This document shows, piece by piece, positions 11,653 through 22,721 of a stretch of 64,000 bases of DNA. Under the pieces are notes generated by a model. That model was not told where the DNA came from and did not search any database. It was given only the letters and a program-made list of their open reading frames with translations. Numbering within the stretch: the stretch's first letter is position 1; every line of letters begins with the position of its first letter. Both the position numbers and the translations under genes were made by a program. The DNA comes from Utricularia gibba (lineage: Eukaryota > Streptophyta > Magnoliopsida > Lamiales > Lentibulariaceae). The stretch is taken from NCBI GenBank assembly GCA_002189035.1, contig NEEC01000020.1:1674001-1738000 (forward strand). Reading direction: 5' to 3'.

Positions 11653-12070
11653 AGTCTCGGTCTGCTCGCTATAGGAGTAGGAAAAATGTATTCACAAACT
11701 GATATTTACAAGGAGTGAGAATATTTTCATAGTCATGGTATGGCCTTTCCTATATCATGCAACAAAAGCTTGATATCTAGAAAGAAAAATAATTGAAGTA
11801 TTTTTCTTGCAGCAAGGAATTCATGAACCTAAGCATGATCAATCCTAAAAATTCTAGCCTTATTCATGGAAGCAAATGTACTTGAGGAGCATATTGGAGA
11901 TTTTTCAAAAATTAAAGAAAAAAAAAACATGAGGCATAAAAATTTTTTTACACAATTTAACACATAAGTCCTAATGCCCAGAAGATAGTAGAAAATAAAA
12001 AGAAACATTAACTCCTCCCCCACACTTAATTTTGTGGATGCCCTCATCATCAAGTGCAGCGGAGGGTACC

Positions 12071-13798
12071 TTAGTTATGGGGCATGCCGAAGTGTGAAGT
12101 AGTAGCCATCAGAGTGTCCAGCTTCGTTGAAAGCGCAGAAACCTGTTCTTGGAGACTCTGAATAGCTAGCAGCAGGGTATGTTTGGTGGGGCTTGAAGGT
12201 GCAGTGCTGAGAGGAACGTATGTTGGTGCACCGTATGGATTCACAATGGAGGGAGGCATAGAAGTAATGGTACTTTTGGTACCCGCTTGAACAAAGACAG
12301 TCTTTCCCTAAGGGGTCTGTTTTTCCAGATAGCTGCAAGAAAACAGGTCATCTAAATCTAGATAACGGAAATGATTATCTACCTAAGGGGTCTGTTTTTC
12401 CAGGTTCACTGTCAAGTGTTGGGTGAGCTTGAGGATGAGAGAAGCAAATGGGAGCACTCTTTCATTTTTAGCAGTGATGGAGTGCATTTGCGTTGCAATC
12501 CACCATCCCAAATTGATGAGGAGCTTCTTCATCATCGCTCACAGGAAGAATACAATGACCTTGGCAATGATGCTGATGCCTTGTCGGGTTGCGCTGTAAC
12601 AGCCTCCCATGTACCTGTTCAAAATTAAAAGAGAAGGGGCCCTCAAGTAATGGGCCTTGAGTTTGCGTACAAAAAATGGGGGCTCACACACAAACATGGA
12701 AGCATAGGCATTCAGCACATTAAAATGCTCAGGATAATCACAGAATGCTTGGAGGTAACGTGTAGTGACTAAATCAGATTCAGAAACAAAGCTTAAAGCC
12801 ACATTAAAATCGTTTATAGACATGTGAAAGTTTTTGCCTCCAAGGCGGAAAGAAATCAAATTTTCAGCAAGGGGATTTCCAGCCACATCCTCAAACACAA
12901 AAGTAGTGTAAAATTCAAACACAAGTTTGGGATAAACAGGAAGACTAATTTCAGAAAATTTGCACCACTCAGGAGAAGTATCAAATAAACGATTAATATC
13001 AGCAAGTAGATTCAGATGCACCAAAGAAGGCGTGTGCAATTTAAAATCAAACAAAATTCTGCGCGAGGTCAAGAGATTAAATAGGAGTTGAGCATTCTTA
13101 TCTGAAATATTCACAGTGTTTTTCAGCTGAGTCCCAGCAGGGGACTCCAGTGCTGGGTCTCCCCAGAATTTTGTGCGACAACGCTGTCCTTTACCATGCT
13201 GTATGGGCTGAGTTGCTTCATCAACATCCTATTCTCCGGGGAGAAACTTTAGGCATGGCCCTTCATTAGCAGCACGCTCCATTTCAGAGATCCAGAGATC
13301 AACTTCTTCGTTGATGGTGATCTCCTCAATGTCATCTTCGTCCTGTACTGGAGAAGGGGATGAATGAATAATAGGAATTTCTGGTTCCTTAACCTTTCCT
13401 CCAGCCATTTCTTCCGGTTGTGTGGGCTGCAGGCTCTCGGGAACAGAAATTTCTGCGGGGGAATTTGGGTCTGAGGGTTCCGGCTCGTCAGCAACAACAT
13501 TAGCAGTAGTAGGGACTGGGTACCACTCCAGATATAGCACCGGAGACACAATGGTGAGAGGCATGGCCTCAATCGGAACAGACTCCGTCGCAGCGCCTAG
13601 AGATGGCTCATGCTCAGTGGGAATAGAGGCTTCTGCTGGGTTGTTGGTGCGGCGACGCTGGGTCCTTCTAGATGGTCCAGAAGCAGCAGGTTGGCGTTTC
13701 AGAGTTGCTGCCTTTGCAGCACTTGCACTTCGTGTAACCGGAGATGTGGGGCGTCCAGATATGGTGAGCAGAAAATTCAGAGAATCGGAGAAGTTCAA
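12071..13798 (-). pseudogene. Env-position ORF of element B (Athila-type)
   Basis: Readable from 13798 to 13229 (190 codons, Ser/Pro/Glu-rich, basic start with SAKAATLKR-like residues), then after a stop from 13114 to 12539 (191 codons) and in another frame to 12071. The middle block carries SRRILFDFKLHTPS, SPEWCKFSEISLPVYPKLVF and ISFRLGGKNFHMSINDFNVA. The last part has a heptad-like LLLAIQSLQEQVSALSTKLD, likely a coiled coil. The layout (acidic low-complexity head, conserved middle, coiled tail) and the place after integrase match the extra ORF of Athila-clade elements. Its function is unknown. One hydrophobic stretch (ISIIAKVIVFFL) sits at a broken end, so I do not call it a membrane segment. 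Stop at 13227 and frameshift near 12540. Confidence 0.7.
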
Positions 13799-14165
13799 GA
13801 GAGAGAAGGAGAGGAATTGAAATGCAAGTCACAACAGCGAAGTGGGGTAATGGTCAGTGAAAATGGGAATGCCAAACGATAAAAGAGAGATTGAGTGTAG
13901 AAACGGTTAAAGGAGTAAGTGGTTGTGTGGGGCAGGTGAAAGTAAAGTCACTTGGAGTATTGGGTGATAAAAACGAGGAAAGAGTAACGGTTACGAAATT
14001 AAACTCATGGGTTGCCTCCCATGCAATGCCAATTTACAGTCTTTGGCCGACTGTGACACCTGTTAATGGCCCTCGACTAGCAGTAAGCTACACACATTGT
14101 ACGGCTTAAAATTCTCATAAAATGGCTTCAATCAGTGTCCATTGACTTTAATGCTTTTCCCTATC

Positions 14166-15222
14166 TCAAATGAACGAATAATAACAACTTACAACTTCAT
14201 AAGGTCCTAGCCACGTAGAACGTAGTTTACCAGGAAAGAGTTTCAAGGTAGTATCAAATAAGAGAACTTTTTGACCTACTAAAAATTGCTTCCCATGTAA
14301 CTTACTGTCATGGAAGCGTTTTACCTTTTCCTTGTGCAGGAGCTTGTTAGTGTAGGCATTGAGGCGAATTTCCTCTAGCTCATTTAGGTCTAAAAGTCTG
14401 CTCTCCCCTGCTTGATCGCTAGTCAGGTTGCATGACTTGTCGGTCCAGTATGCCCTGTGATGTAATTCAAAGAGTAGATGGCATGCCTTACCATAGATCA
14501 TTTGGTATGGAGACATTCCTATAGGATTCTTGTAAGCTGTACGGTATGCGCATAGTGCATCATTGAGCCTTAAGCTCCAATCTCGCCTATTTGGGTTAAC
14601 GGTGTGCTCCAAGATCCTTTTCACCTCTCTATTTGATACCTCCACCATGCCATTTTTTTGGGGATGTCTAGCTGTGGACAGGCGGTGGTTGACTCCATAT
14701 TTGGCCAATGCACTCTTGATGGCATGATTCACAAAGTGGGTGCCACGATCTGAAATAATAATCTTGGGATGTCCAAACCTAGGAAACAAGATGTTAGTCA
14801 AGAAATTACCCACGGTTTTGGCATCATCCCTTTAGAAACATAATCAACAGCAAGAAGGATGTAGAGCTTCCCTTGAGAAGGGGGAAATGGTCCCATGAAG
14901 TCAATGCCCCATGCATCAAAGATCTCGCACATGATAATGGGTTGAAGGGACATTATCCCAAATTTCCACCTCTTTGACAATTTAGGCACGCCTTGCAATG
15001 AAGATAGGCATCCTTGAATATGGTAGGCCAATAAAATCCAGCCTCTAGAACCTTCTTTGCAGTAACTTTTGCACCAAAATGTCCACCGCAAGGTAGCTCA
15101 TGACAATGTGAAAGAATAGAGCGCACTTCATCTTGGGGGATGCATCTCCTAATAATCTGATCAGCTCCAATTTTCCAGAGATATGGATCGTCCCAGATGA
15201 ATTTCAGGCTGTCACACGTCAA
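14166..15222 (-). pseudogene. Integrase of element B
   Basis: The HHCC zinc finger is readable ([11 protein letters not shown] ... CKACLNCQR, about 15115-14970). The DD35E core follows with first Asp in WGIDFMGP (about 14900), second in ISDRGTHF (about 14745) and Glu in KNGMVEVSNREVKR (about 14650). The tail has LFPGKLRSTWLGPYEVV, a GPY/F-like module. The three stretches 15222-14953, 15091-14798 and 14813-14166 are in different frames, with a small deletion after AVDYVSK. Integrase joins the cDNA to chromosomal DNA. The N-terminal part is in phase with the RT-RNase H frame, separated by one stop at 15232. Confidence 0.85.
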
Positions 15223-15231
15223 TTTCTCCTT

Positions 15232-16778
15232 CTAATAGTGCTGGAAATCTACAGGATATTGTCCAGTCACTAGAAAATTTACGATGTCAGCGTACCAGGG
15301 ACTCTCGTCATGGATCATGAATAAGCGTTCGTCTGGGAAGCTGTCATCGATAAGACTTGATTTTTCACCAGAAGTGATGCAGCTGAGATGATCTACAACT
15401 AGATTCTTGCATCCTTTCTTGTCCTTGATTTCCAAGTCGAATTCTTCATGCAATAAAATCCATCTAATGATTCTAGGCTTCGAATCCTTCTTGGTGAGGA
15501 GGTATCTTAATGCGGCATGGTCCGAATAGACTATCACTTTAGCTCCTAACAAATAAGATCGAAATTTCTCCAAGGCAAACACAATGGCCAGCAGCTCCTT
15601 TTCTGTAGTGGTGTAGCTCTTTTGGGCATCATCAAGGCACTTGGATGCATAGTGGATAACATGGAATTGTTTCTCCACCTTTTGTCCCAAAACCGCACCT
15701 AAACCTACATCAATTGCATCACACATTAGTTCAAAGGGTAGACTCCAATTTGGAGCTTGAATAATGGGAGTTGAAACAAGCTTCTCTTTCAAAACATCAA
15801 AAGCAATCATGCATTTTTCATCAAAATGAAACTCAACATCCTTATGCAATAAGCCACATAGAGGAGATGCAATTTTCAAAAAATCTTGAATAAATCGACG
15901 ATAAAAACCAGCATGTCCAAGGAAAGAGCGTACATCTCTTACACAAGTGGGATAAGGTAATTTTTGGATTACCTCAATTTTGGCCTTGTCAACTTCAATT
16001 CCCTTTTGGGAAACAACATATCCTAAAATAATACATTGTTCTACCATGAAATAACATTTCACATAATTCAAAACAAGGTTAGTCTCAACACAACGCTTCA
16101 AAATCAATTATAAATTAACAAGGCATTCATCAAAGCTATTTCCATAAACCGTAAAGTCATCCACCTCTATAATATTTTCAACATATTCAGAAAAAATACT
16201 AACCATGCATCTATGAAATGTTGCTGGTGCATTGCAAAGTCCAAAAGGCATTTTATGGTAAGCAAAAGTACCAAAGGGGCAAACGAAAACAACCTTAGAT
16301 TGATCCTCAAGAGCCACGGGTATTTGATGGAAACCGGAGTATCCATCCAAGTAGCAATAATGGCTCATTCCAACAAGTCTTTCCAACATTTGGTCGATGA
16401 ATGGAAGTAGATAGTGGTCCTTTTTGGTGGCTGCATTTAGTTTTCGGTAATCTACGCACATTCGCCAGCCATTTTGCACTCTGGTAGGCAGGAGTTCCCC
16501 TTGGTCATTGGCCAGACTGTGATACCTGTTTTCTTCGGAACAATCTGCACAGGGCTAACCCACTCACTATCAGAAATAGGATAGATTATACTTGCGGCCA
16601 ACAACTTCACAATCTCCTTCTTGACCACTTCAATCATAGGTGGATTCAATCTCCTCTGGGGTTGATAGATTGGTTTTGTTCCCTTCTCCAAATAAATGCA
16701 GTGTGTACATATGGAGGGGCTTATGCCTTTGATGTCTGCCAACGTCCACCCAATTGCCTGTTTGTGCTCCTGGAGCAC
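15232..16778 (-). pseudogene. Reverse transcriptase and RNase H of element B
   Basis: RT starts after LADIKGISPSICTH, with the fingers and palm in 16479-16108 (GWRMCVDYRKLNAAT, SGFHQIPVA, PFGLCNAPATF). The catalytic box reads IIEVDDFTVYG at about 16175-16140: both Asp of the normal F/Y-x-DD are present but the aromatic residue is Glu. RNase H follows with FELMCDAIDVGLGAVLGQ, TTTEKELLAIVFALEKFRSY and VIVYSDHAALRYL. An in-frame stop lies at 16108 and a frameshift near 16480; otherwise 15232-16107 is open for 291 codons. Together they copy element RNA into DNA. Family assignment to Ty3 is firm; activity is not expected. Confidence 0.9.
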
Positions 16779-16807
16779 ACTCCTGAGTTGTTCCTCCTGT
16801 TCTAGGT

Positions 16808-17565
16808 TTAGTGTACTAGAGATAATAACAGGTAAAGTCTCATTTCACCCAAAAATAAATATTTCAAGTGTTCAAGCAGAGTTTTTAACTCTAGTAATGA
16901 GGCATAAATAACGGAAGGAATCAGCAGTTTCGCCGGCATTTCTAAACTAAGAAAAGCAATGTCAGAGAATTCAGGCTTTTCAGGAAAATAATCAAGATAA
17001 CTTAAAAGTTCAGAATCAGAAAAGGAAATACGATCAAAAGCAAAGTTTTTAGTAAGGCATTTGAGCAAGGGATCTTGCTCATGGACCATCACTAAGTGTT
17101 CCACATCTGCGTCAGATGTAGATATTGAGCAAATCTCGTTAATCTGGTCCAGGTACTGCATGGCTTTGTCCAGGCTGAAGTCCAGAACCTGTCCATCGAA
17201 ATGTAAGGAAATTGTGCCGGTTTGGACTCCGAAATCATGGGATTTTCGCTCTCCATGGGAATAACTAAAAAGTCAGCAGGAAAAATTAAATCTTTAACAT
17301 GTACAAATACGTCATCAACTCTACCATCAGGCTTCACATGTGATCTATTAGCTAATTGACAAACACTAGTAGGCTCAAGTTTACCTAGCTTAGATACAAC
17401 AGAAAGATAAAGAGACCTAGGCATAACATTAACCGATGCTCCTAAATCACACATGGCCACCGAAAATTTGGTTTCACCAATAGTAACAGGTATGGAAAAC
17501 ATACCTGGATCCTTACACTTTCGTGGAAGCCTTTTCTGAATAATTGCTGAAATATTTTCAGTCAA
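16808..17565 (-). pseudogene. Aspartic protease region of element B
   Basis: 17565-17092 carries the protease with CDLGASVNVMPRSLYL (active-site DxGA intact) and the flap-side VFVHVKDLIFPADFLVIPME. The C-terminal FLAT segment seen in A at about 7420 is scrambled by a frameshift near 17230. 17161-16808 continues the linker to RT in another frame. Two stops (near 17580) separate it from gag. Confidence 0.8.
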
Positions 17566-17592
17566 GGGAATTACCTATTCTACTTTTTCTTT

Positions 17593-18680
17593 CTACTTGG
17601 GATCACACAAATCCTTCAACATTTTTGCATATTTTGGCACTTGATCTATCATGTCCAGCAAAGGAATGTTCACGTTCACCTTTTTCATCACCTCCATGAA
17701 AGCTTTCAGTCCACGTTTGTCCTTATTTTTCCTTCGAAGTCTCATAGGAAAAGGAGGTGGGATAACTAGAGACTTGGGTTGTTCAACTTCTTTCGACTCC
17801 TTCTCCTTCACTTCTTCAGGTGACGTCGATACAGGAATGTTATGAACTGGAGAATCATCAGGATACTCTAAAATAATCTCCTCATCCACGTCATCATCGT
17901 CATCCAAGACTTCAAGTTCTTTTTCTTCAGATCTGTCCACCTTAGTCATGAACCATTGGTAAGGTTCTAGTAGATCCTTCCCACTTCTTAAAGATATGGC
18001 GTTGATGTTCTCTGGGTTCTTCACTGATTGGGATGGCAGTGCTCCTTGCGTCTCCAGTCGGTTCATGGCTTGCACCAGCTGGGTGATTTCAGTTTGCATG
18101 CTTGTGATTCGTCCATCCATGTCTTTTTGCGCAGCATGCATTTTGGTGGTGCTTTCGGCAAGGGACTTCACCATGGACTCCAGATTTTGGTTCGGCTGAT
18201 AAGGAACAAGAGGTTGATCTAGAACTCCAGTGATTTGTAATGGTTGAGGTGGAGCAATGAGAGTTTTCTGAGAAACAGCAGAAGGGTTCCCTAGTAATGG
18301 GCTTGACTAGGAGGTACTGGTTGTCTCCAGCGGAAACAAGGATGAGCTCTTCGCGGCATTTGGTAGTTTCTGTAGTTATAACTTCCTCCTTGGTTCTGGT
18401 AGAAGGCGTTCACCTCTTCTGTTGGCACCTCATGTATCATAGGTCCTGGATCAGAATAATGAGAGGTTGAAGATCCTTGATACCTTCCTTGTTGTTGGAG
18501 AAGTGATTGGAAGCCAAGCTTCAAGGTATCACTCATAGCAGCAAGTTGAGCTAAAACTCAGAATTATCCACTTCATGCATTGATTTTACAGGCTGAGAAT
18601 TTCCTCCAGGTGCTCGGTATGAGTAGTCATAACGGGTGGAAGTAGAATAAGAGTTGGCAGCCATTTGTTCTATCAATCTT
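17593..18680 (-). pseudogene. Gag of element B, N-terminus deleted
   Basis: The frame begins inside Gag at the LIEQMAANS motif (about 18676) because everything upstream is deleted. 18536-18291 carries the SDTLKLGFQSLLQQQGRYQG linker. 18174-17593 carries the coiled C-terminal part (MVKSLAESTTKMHAAQKDMD, ITQLVQAMNRLETQG) and runs into an acidic stretch and basic PPPFPMRLRRKNK. It is about 80% like the gag tail of A by eye. No CCHC knuckle is seen. Confidence 0.8.
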
Positions 18681-18916
18681 GTAAGAAACTTCTACAAAAT
18701 GTCACTGTTTTGTAAAAGAGGGTTTTTAAGATGCTGAAATGGAAGTTACAACCTAAGTGATGAGCCTTGACTATGGTACGCAGTTCCTGGGAATAAGATT
18801 CCATCTCCTTCCTTTGTCCGTCCTTACCTCGGTTTTCACTGATTTCTTCCGAATAGCTGGTTATAGGAGTAAGGAATGGCCTACTCTCCCTTACACTCTG
18901 ATTGACAAGGAGGCAC
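18681..18916 (-). repeat. Truncated 5' LTR of element B
   Basis: It matches 10122-10350 of the 3' LTR with about 14 differences, but lacks the last roughly 110 bp next to the PBS and all of the upstream part. It ends at AGGCAC and then runs straight into element A's LTR at GGGAATA. Both LTR families have a CACGRGAATA word here, so a microhomology deletion is plausible. Confidence 0.82.
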
Positions 18917-19220
18917 GGGAATAAATGGGGTTTTGAACAGACAACTGAAATGTCTTCACTCTATTTAAGCGATGAACCTTAAATAAAGTGAATGTTCCTA
19001 GGTTTGGAATCTTGTCCAGCTATGTTCGTTGTGTCTTCACTCTTCTCAAGTCTTCTCGAGTACTCGGTTATAGTAGTAAGGTATTGCCTACCCTCCCTAA
19101 CAACCTCTTGCAAGAAGGCACGAGAATAGCCCGATGTTGCTCCTCGGACGAACGTGAGAATAAGAGGTCCTGCCAGCGTACCCTCATGGCCGAATTGCAT
19201 GTGTGTGCCTGAGTGTTGCT
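18917..19220 (-). repeat. 5' LTR of element A, piece 2 of 3
   Basis: It aligns with about 3002-3298 of the 3' LTR, from GGGAATAAATGGGG to GAGTGTTGC. It is bounded by element B and by insertion E, whose left target copy is TTGCT (19216-19220). Confidence 0.87.
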
Positions 19221-19356
19221 TGTTAGTGTATGTGTTATACAGACAATTAATTCATTGGAAAATCTTATCTTTAGATATTTACTTTGAATTGTGATCAAAT
19301 TTATATCATTGATAAAATCCTCTACTTGATCTATGTGCTATAGAAATTATGATGAG

Positions 19357-20497
19357 TGATAACACCGTTTTTAAATGGTGCTAAAATGTCCTTTTTTATA
19401 TATTTAGACTGTTGAAATATGTTTATTGTGAAAACAGGCTCAATTGGCAACAATTGAGCCGAAAACTCTAATATTTCATCTAATCTATGTTTTAAGTCTT
19501 ACCAGGGTAAGAGCTAGTACTGTAGCAACGCACTTTCCGTGTTGACAAGTCAACAGGAACAGAAAAGCTGTACAAAAGTCACTTTCCGCCGAAAGTAGCC
19601 GCCTTTCTGAAAAGATAAGATTTGGAGCAGAGATCTACCTTCTAGAAGACTTAGGAAAAAGACCAAGCTGCCCTTACTTTTGAGAGCAAAAGGGAAAAAG
19701 GAAGGGAGAGAAGAAGAGAGTACACTATGCACGCAGAGTGCATAGGCAGCGAACAGGAGCGAGGGGAGCAAGGAGAACGTCGTTTTTCCGGCGAAAGTCT
19801 CCGGCGACCTCCAGATCTACGTGTTTACACCGTCTCTCCGCCCAAAAACTTGATTTCCAGCAGATCTCCAGCCACAGAAGCATCCTACAACTTTTATTTG
19901 CGCATTTTCTGCACTTCCATTTCTGCGAGAACCTGTTATCGTTACTGCTTTCGTTTCTATGCTTTTTGCTGCTTCTCGGTACCTTGCTGTGAATGGGAAA
20001 CTCGTTGTAGACCTTGCCTTAGTTTATAAACATGTTTCTGTTTAAGCTTTTCATGTTTGCCCTGAAGTTTAACGCGATTTACTGTTTCTACGAACCATGC
20101 TCTGTTTCTGCAAACCAATACTCTGTTTTTAAGCGTTTTTAAGCTGGATTTAAGCCTATGGGCTCTCTTGAGTGACACAAGAGTCAAACACTGGTGTAAA
20201 ACCCATCCAAATTACTTTTATTTTATGTTTTCTGCATCTTTATATTAATTTCAGTCCCTTTTCACCCTTGCAACCCGTTCCTTTTAGTCACTGTTATTTT
20301 ACGTCTTACCCGCATTAGAACTAAATCCCAGAAAAACTCCCTGTTTCAAGTAATTGTGTTGAACTTCAGAAAATTGCAACCATTCCCTGTGGATTCGACC
20401 CTTGCTTGCCACGCTACATTAATTCTTGTGATTTGTGTAGTAGAATAGCTCGCTTTATAAATTTCTTTTGATGCGTTGAATGAGCTAAACCGCGACA
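19357..20497 (+). repeat. 5' LTR of Ty3 (Tat-like) remnant D
   Basis: It begins TGATAACACC and ends CGCGACA, 30 bp before a TGGCGCC primer-binding site. The same start and end words appear in the two LTR-like repeats at 49306-50459 and 51413-52643, supporting these limits. It includes a CCCTGTGGATTCGACCC motif near its 3' end (20385-20402), common in LTRs of this group. Confidence 0.72.
19437..19460. repeat. Perfect 10-bp hairpin in the D LTR
   Basis: GGCTCAATTG (19437-19446) and CAATTGAGCC (19451-19460) are exact reverse complements separated by GCAA, a GNRA-type tetraloop on the plus strand. Confidence 0.8.
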
Positions 20498-20527
20498 TTT
20501 AGCAACCCATTCCAACGTTCATCAAAA

Positions 20528-20546
20528 TGGCGCCGCTGATGAGGAA
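20528..20546 (+). other. Primer-binding site of remnant D
   Basis: TGGCGCCGCTGATGAGGAA: the first nine bases match the canonical Athila/Tat site, the rest is altered. It lies 30 bp after the LTR end and about 50 bp before a polypyrimidine-AG stretch and the start of gag. Confidence 0.8.
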
Positions 20547-20596
20547 TGGTGTATGTTAATTTTTCTGTTGTTAATGCATTTACTTTCCTTTGTAGG

Positions 20597-22054
20597 TCCA
20601 CTTGAACCCCTTGATTTGGAGATCGAGAGGACTGAAAACTTAATGAGAAAGAAGCACAAACAAAGTCAGCAAGAGGCTGATTTGAGGGCCATAGAGATGG
20701 CTGACAACCACCCAAATAATCAGTAGCTTGTGGATATTTTGGAGAAGACCATTGGGGAGTATGAGTCACCAGATCATACATATCGAGGGCATTGTATCAC
20801 CTTTCCTACAGCAGCAATTAATCTGGAGTTGAGACCAGGGACCCTTGCCCTGTTTCCTAAGTATTATGGGAATAAAAATGAGGACCCTCACATGCATATC
20901 GATGATTGTATTGCTGTTGGCGCTGTGCTGCGACCCAAGGATGCGACTGAGGATGATTTACTACTCAGAGTCTTCCAATTTACTCTTGAAGGACATGCCA
21001 AGACTTGGTTCAACACACTTGAACCTGGAAGTATTAGAAGTTGGATGGAAATGAAGAAAGCATTTTTCCTACCTCTAGAGCAGACGAAATTCGAAGCAAA
21101 ATTGAAAATATTTTTCAGGATTATGATGAGCCTCTACATGAGTATTGGGACAGGTTCACAACTCTTCTTTCGAGCTGTCCACACCATGGATTCGATAGAT
21201 TAAAGCAAGTGAAGTGTTTTTTGAAGGGTTTGACTGCTGCTCAAAGAGATAAGTTGGATTCTGCTGCACATGGTAATATGAGAACTCTTACCCCATCTGA
21301 AGGCTGGGAGAAAATTAAGGAAATGGTTGGACATTCAAGGCATTCTCAATTTCGATCCAGAGCCCAACGACAAGTGAATTAGATGGGAGTACTAAGAGAA
21401 GATGAAGCAGCAAGAAATGACAAGGATATTGCTGAATTGAAGGATATGGTGAAAGGCTTATTTCTTGTTCATGCTAAATCCGTGCCTTGTGAAGTCTGTG
21501 GAATTTTGGGGCATACTCCTGATCATTGCTCCATGAAAGGAAATCTGGAAGAACCACTTGAAGGAGTGAATGCAATGGGGTACTTGAATAATAGAGCTAA
21601 TTATTTCAGGCTCAAAAATGACCAGAGATTTGAGCCTATGAGGAATCATCCCAATTTAAGCTGGAGAAGCACCAATGTTGAAAATCCACAACATCTGGGA
21701 TTTAATCAACAGCAGCAACCAGCTCAAACAATTTCGTTTCAGCAAGGACATAGTGTTCAGCAAGGGAATAGGTATCAAAGCAAGCCTTATCAACCCCCAC
21801 ATCAGAGAGTCGACCAGCCAAGCACTTCAAGTGTTAAACCACCTCCTTCCACTGAAGAAATGATGAAGATGATGATGGAAAACATGGCCAAACATGATGC
21901 TGAACAAGCAAAAAGGGATGCTGAACAGGCCAAAAGGGATGTTGAATCTGAGAAGATGATGAAGAGTCTTGAGAGGCAAATTGGCCAACTTGCTACAGAG
22001 CTCATTGAACTGAAAGGAATCTCAGGGAAATTACCATCTCAAGTAATTGATTGA
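20597..22054 (+). pseudogene. Gag of remnant D with CCHC zinc knuckle
   Basis: Coding similarity starts with EPLDLEIERTENLMRKKHK, preceded by TTTCCTTTGTAG, which looks like a splice acceptor. A stop near 20724 and a frameshift near 21150-21200 break it. Recognisable parts are the capsid block (DPHMHIDDCIAVGAVLRPKD, FTLEGHAKTWFNTLEPGSI), LKQVKCFLKGLTAAQRDKLD, and a zinc knuckle CEVCGILGHTPDHC (C-x2-C-x4-H-x4-C, about 21490-21531). A charged repeat (HDAEQAKRDAEQAKRDVE) and the tail LERQIGQLATEL follow. 21383-22054 is open for 223 codons. It belongs to the same broad Ty3 group as A and B, but a different family: they lack this knuckle. Pol is absent. Confidence 0.85.
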
Positions 22055-22084
22055 TCAATAAAGGATTCATCACTCATGTTAGCA

Positions 22085-22721
22085 ATGAGATCATATCTCA
22101 AGTAATTGCATCAAAGCCTAACAGTAAGTCTTGAGCCCAAGGTCATGACACTCGAATTGTTTGAGTAGGTCATTGAGTGTTAGTGCTTGAATGCAATTAT
22201 AAGTTCGATACATCAGAAAGACACACACCCATGTTCTAGTACCGAATGAGATATAAGTATGATGAAAGCTGTTCATTGCATGGTGGCTGGTCATGGAAAA
22301 GCTCAATCAATTCACCTGATTATTCTTTAATCTTGGGGATCATTATATGTTGCTAGACATCACTCATGATCGATAATGATGGATTTGATTAATTAAGAGT
22401 TAATTAATAAATCCATTATTGTGGCCTTAATTGAAGAAGCATATAGGGTCACACACAATAGTGGAGTCACTCATTGATATAAAATAGAATGACACAATTA
22501 CATGAGATGTAATTGGTAAAGTGGATCAATTAATAGAAAGCTTTTTTGAGATTAATATTGATTAAACTCAAAATAAAAGATCACATATAGATATGATTTG
22601 ATATGTAAAAAAAAAAGGATTTAGATCTTGAGATCTGCTCCAAGGTCTTCGTTTGAGGTTTCTCAAAATTTTTAAAATTCCGCTGCTTTTGAGACATACG
22701 ATATCTATGAAAAACATAACA
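22085..22721 (+). other. Distal part of insertion E, no coding motif
   Basis: AT-rich sequence ending TTCCGCTGC ... CATAACA, which resembles the 3' end of a copia-type LTR, but I cannot show a second copy in the window. A 14-bp direct repeat ATCTCAAGTAATTG (22036-22049 and 22095-22108) spans the place where gag similarity stops. Confidence 0.4.

Larger units (their letters stand above)
10012..18916 (-). mobile_element. Element B: Athila-type Ty3 retrotransposon inserted in A
   Basis: In sense order it holds a truncated 5' LTR, gag, protease, RT-RNase H, integrase, an ORF in the env position, polypurine tract and 3' LTR (10012-11241). GGGAA occurs at 10007-10011 and 18917-18921, and element A's LTR sequence resumes exactly there. 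The upstream end is damaged: gag (18680) joins the middle of a B LTR, which joins A's LTR at 18916, so the PBS and most of the 5' LTR are gone. Its first base pair is TA rather than TG, probably by mutation. LTR divergence over about 235 bp is about 6%, less than A's, as expected for a younger nested copy. It is defective because of stops and frameshifts in all ORFs. Confidence 0.85.
19221..22721 (+). mobile_element. Insertion E in A's LTR, carrying Ty3 remnant D
   Basis: The uninterrupted LTR reads GTGTTGCCAATGACC. Here it is split after TTGCT (19216-19220) and resumes at TTGCC (22722-22726), a target duplication with one mismatch. The insert starts TGTTAGTG and ends CATAACA, as LTR retrotransposons do. 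Inside are a Tat-like LTR (19357-20497), PBS (20528) and gag (to 22054), but no pol and no second copy of that LTR. If D is removed at the ATGAG words (19352-19356 and 22085-22089), about 770 bp remain, which would fit a solo LTR, perhaps copia-like. That reading is inference; the outer boundaries are well supported. Confidence 0.7.

Noticed and set aside
12075-12338. Second overlapping minus-strand frame with Cys residues
   Set aside because: Shadow of the env-position ORF tail, which carries the coiled-coil pattern in the other frame.
22176-22721. 3' LTR of insertion E starting at TGTTAGTG (22176)
   Set aside because: It shares only the first eight bases with 19221 onward; the following sequence does not align, so an LTR pair is not supported.
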